This document shows, in pieces, positions 5,601 through 6,364 of a stretch of DNA of 6,364 bases (positions are counted from its first letter, which is position 1; every line of letters starts with the position of its first letter). The DNA lies in contig JACJZA010000036.1 in the NCBI GenBank assembly GCA_020635825.1, positions 1 through 6,364 of the forward strand, in the 5' to 3' direction. Both the position numbers and the translations under genes were made by a program. Under the pieces are notes generated by a model, which saw nothing but the letters and a program-made list of their open reading frames with translations, was not told where the DNA came from and did no database searches. The stretch comes from Flavobacteriales bacterium (GTDB lineage: Bacteria > Bacteroidota > Bacteroidia > Flavobacteriales_E > Vicingaceae).

Positions 5601-6147
5601 AAAAGAACGTCTTTTATTATTTAATATTGCAAAAGGTGAATTTAGATTTATGATGTATGATGGCAAAATCTCAGAACAGAAAAATCACCTAAAAGCTTTA
5701 ACAACTATTCGTAGTTTTGATCAGAATCGCCAAGAAGTCAAGATCGATAATAATGAGAAAAATTCTCTAAGAGAATTATCCGAAAGATATTTTAATGCTG
5801 AAAAATCATTTCAAATGACAATGGATTTTGAAGATTTATCAGATTTTCAAGGTGTACGCCGCACCGGTGGTATAACATCTCTCGCTTCTTACAAAGAAGA
5901 GTTGTTAAGTCTTCTAACAGAAAATATGGATAGATATTCTAATGATAATATAAATCGTATGCGTGTAATACTTACTAAACAAAACTATTTACCTTTAGAT
6001 AATCGCTTGCGTAGTTTTGTAAACAGAAACAACGGCAAAGTAACAATAGATTTTTTAGATAATCTTGCAATTATTAGTAATCATTTATTAAATAACGATA
6101 AACCTGAAGAAATACCCGAGCCTAAATTTTGGTACGGGTATTATTAA
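2629..6147 (+). CDS. PLD-like nuclease fused to SNF2-family helicase/translocase
   Basis: A 1172-residue cytoplasmic protein, probably a nucleic-acid translocase coupled to a nuclease in a defence or restriction-like system. The N-terminal PLD-like domain (about 1-200) has one motif set: H128-A-K130, then GSSNFT with N149 and NTELN with E160. This is the H-K-N-E arrangement of PLD restriction nucleases, without the usual HKD aspartate. Superfamily 2 lobe 1 (about 250-440) has Q259, Walker A DSVGLGKS (282-289, K288), DESH (370-373) and SATP (406-409). Lobe 2 (about 735-890) has KVLIFSYFATT (754-764), STDVLSEGQNLQ (830-841) and QRNGRINRLG (860-869), whose arginines include the finger. About 300 residues separate the lobes, and a 280-residue C-terminal part is unassigned. 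ATG at 2629 is preferred over an in-frame TTG at 2623; no Shine-Dalgarno is seen at either. Family known, exact system unknown. Confidence 0.93.
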   Translation: MSNQPKILDNSSNPFKVKSFLSEQLSSGNFTQFSVATGYWDLPAVLELKDSLEIFLNNNLFSEIRFLIGEEPTIRSSQLDTSFPEKYLKSDLSGLPFKPEFKEVVEFLTKYIDTGRIIVKLYKKSFLHAKCYILGSEAEHSVGIIGSSNFTKNGLLGNTELNDVEYDHRIVNYLPQNENQDPSHRSWFEKLWNDEQSIEWTKQFKIEILGLSKFGSLSYSPYELYIKILYEIYGDDIEIEENLRAETFLQSRVDLTLFQEESVKKVIARLRNPKIGMCLVADSVGLGKSFIAKKILEEFGYFGRLNVVIICPASLREDWENHLKDITLNAPIYSITEFALDESFESVKHDLMQRKIKSKNRNAVELLVIDESHNLKTQASKSFRHLLEILTDHEYCENYPKILMLSATPVNNGIKDLANQILLAKGGNDKFFAGLGIESITSFFRSTQSEFRRIGSEEVFSELYPILNRIMVKRTRHQVKKDFPDATLNGEKIIFPEENLENVLYELDSRKIRKIISNELDLLSKSDSKLFEFFTIEMSDYEEEEEDKLGLEEFFKLKKEIVRKNQTEYESIFHFIDRAIKGLKLVPYSYLTEKLIKTSDEESQANSRKNLTGVMKVTLFKSFDSSIFTFSKRIERYSKYLEQFEKLFFDENILVKPAIISKALRRFEDEPDEDVIDLIYEEIEKFNARQNNNDTPEKAFVKISLDDYNTSNIKSFISQDKEIIKLLNRVIDSIDKDTKLLKLKSLLNDLKGQKVLIFSYFATTVDYLKQELTEKFLNSIDLELEEVAFLKSKNGKFKSEYVKRFAPKAQNQISSEGLVNNKKELKILCSTDVLSEGQNLQDCGIIINYDLHWNPVKMVQRNGRINRLGSTFETVNVFNFRPEDQLDKFLRLMLKLQEKIQVIGASVGLDSSVLGENITPKQFGLIENIYSDDPEKQKQAIESLERENDLAFDEVFENDLRTFMRKASDDEKERIRNLNLEKWCDLEKLTEKERLLLFNIAKGEFRFMMYDGKISEQKNHLKALTTIRSFDQNRQEVKIDNNEKNSLRELSERYFNAEKSFQMTMDFEDLSDFQGVRRTGGITSLASYKEELLSLLTENMDRYSNDNINRMRVILTKQNYLPLDNRLRSFVNRNNGKVTIDFLDNLAIISNHLLNNDKPEEIPEPKFWYGYY

Positions 6148-6164
6148 ATTTTTATAAATAATTT

Positions 6165-6364
6165 ATGTCTATACGCAATTTAGTAGAAAACAAATCAACC
6201 TTAGATTATAAGCAACTAGCAGAAAGCTTAGTAAGTGAATTTGGTATTACAGAAAAAATTAATTGGGATGCTGTAATTCCTTCAAATGTTCAGCACAATT
6301 TATTTGGTGGCGAAGTTCTCCGTTTATTTGCTGATCATGAAACGTTTGCCAATCAAAAAGATAT
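6165..6364 (+). CDS. Start of an unidentified protein, probably co-transcribed with the nuclease-helicase
   Basis: A frame opens with ATG at 6165, seventeen bases after the stop of the nuclease-helicase gene, and stays open for 66 codons to the window edge. It begins MSIRNLVENKSTLDYKQLAE and continues through INWDAVIPSNVQHNLFGGEV. It has no signal peptide or membrane segment. The codon use and Lys/Asn/Leu-rich composition match the upstream gene, and the AT-rich leader without Shine-Dalgarno is alike, so it is probably a real gene of the same operon. I do not recognise the family from this short part. PLD-helicase genes of this kind can be accompanied by DNA methyltransferase or other restriction-type partners, so such a partner is a guess only; no methyltransferase motif falls in the visible part. 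Confidence 0.8.
   Translation, partial: MSIRNLVENKSTLDYKQLAESLVSEFGITEKINWDAVIPSNVQHNLFGGEVLRLFADHETFANQKD

Noticed and set aside
2742..5666. Short minus-strand open frames within the nuclease-helicase gene
   Set aside because: They lie wholly inside a 1172-codon gene with intact motifs and show no domain signal of their own.
2629..6147. Assignment as a DISARM or Dpd component
   Set aside because: Those systems use PLD and SNF2 proteins as separate genes with specific companions (for example DUF1998 proteins); none is visible here and the two domains are fused.
6165..6364. Calling the downstream gene a DNA methyltransferase
   Set aside because: No SAM-binding or catalytic methyltransferase motif lies in the 66 visible residues; the idea rests only on context.

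Overview
The window is AT-rich and looks like part of a bacterial genomic island. It has an integration module on the minus strand at the left and a defence-type DNA-processing operon on the plus strand at the right. The host is probably a member of the Bacteroidota/Ignavibacteriota (FCB) group. I infer this from the very AT-rich leaders without Shine-Dalgarno sequences in front of the plus-strand genes, and from dispersed short repeats (AATTCTG-type units and ACTGAGCGAAGTCGAAGT-type units) that I associate with such genomes. This placement is an inference and was not tested by a search.

Left part, minus strand. Positions 1-1118 carry a tyrosine recombinase (phage/transposon-type integrase) that is open to the window edge. 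Its catalytic residues are all visible, but the catalytic domain holds about 60 extra residues built from repeat DNA. Positions 1119-1530 have no gene; they hold a hairpin with a T-tract and a dense cluster of short repeats, some of the same families as those inside the integrase. Positions 1531-1839 encode a small excisionase/AlpA-like helix-turn-helix protein whose 3' end also runs into repeat DNA. Positions 1840-1944 hold four TTCGA sites, a candidate operator or Xis-binding array. Positions 1945-2487 encode a 180-residue protein of unknown function with a helix-turn-helix at its extreme C-terminus.

Right part, plus strand. After a 141-base divergent intergenic region, positions 2629-6147 encode a 1172-residue protein joining an N-terminal PLD-like nuclease domain to a SNF2-type superfamily 2 helicase/translocase with all main motifs intact. 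Seventeen bases downstream a second gene begins at 6165 and leaves the window after 66 codons. The two are probably one operon; I do not recognise the second product from its visible part.

Working model (inference): a mobile element whose integrase and Xis-like protein move it, and whose cargo is a nuclease-helicase system, plausibly anti-phage or restriction-like, with the divergent HTH protein as a possible regulator. The system's remaining component or components lie to the right of the window, and the element's attachment site probably lies to the left.
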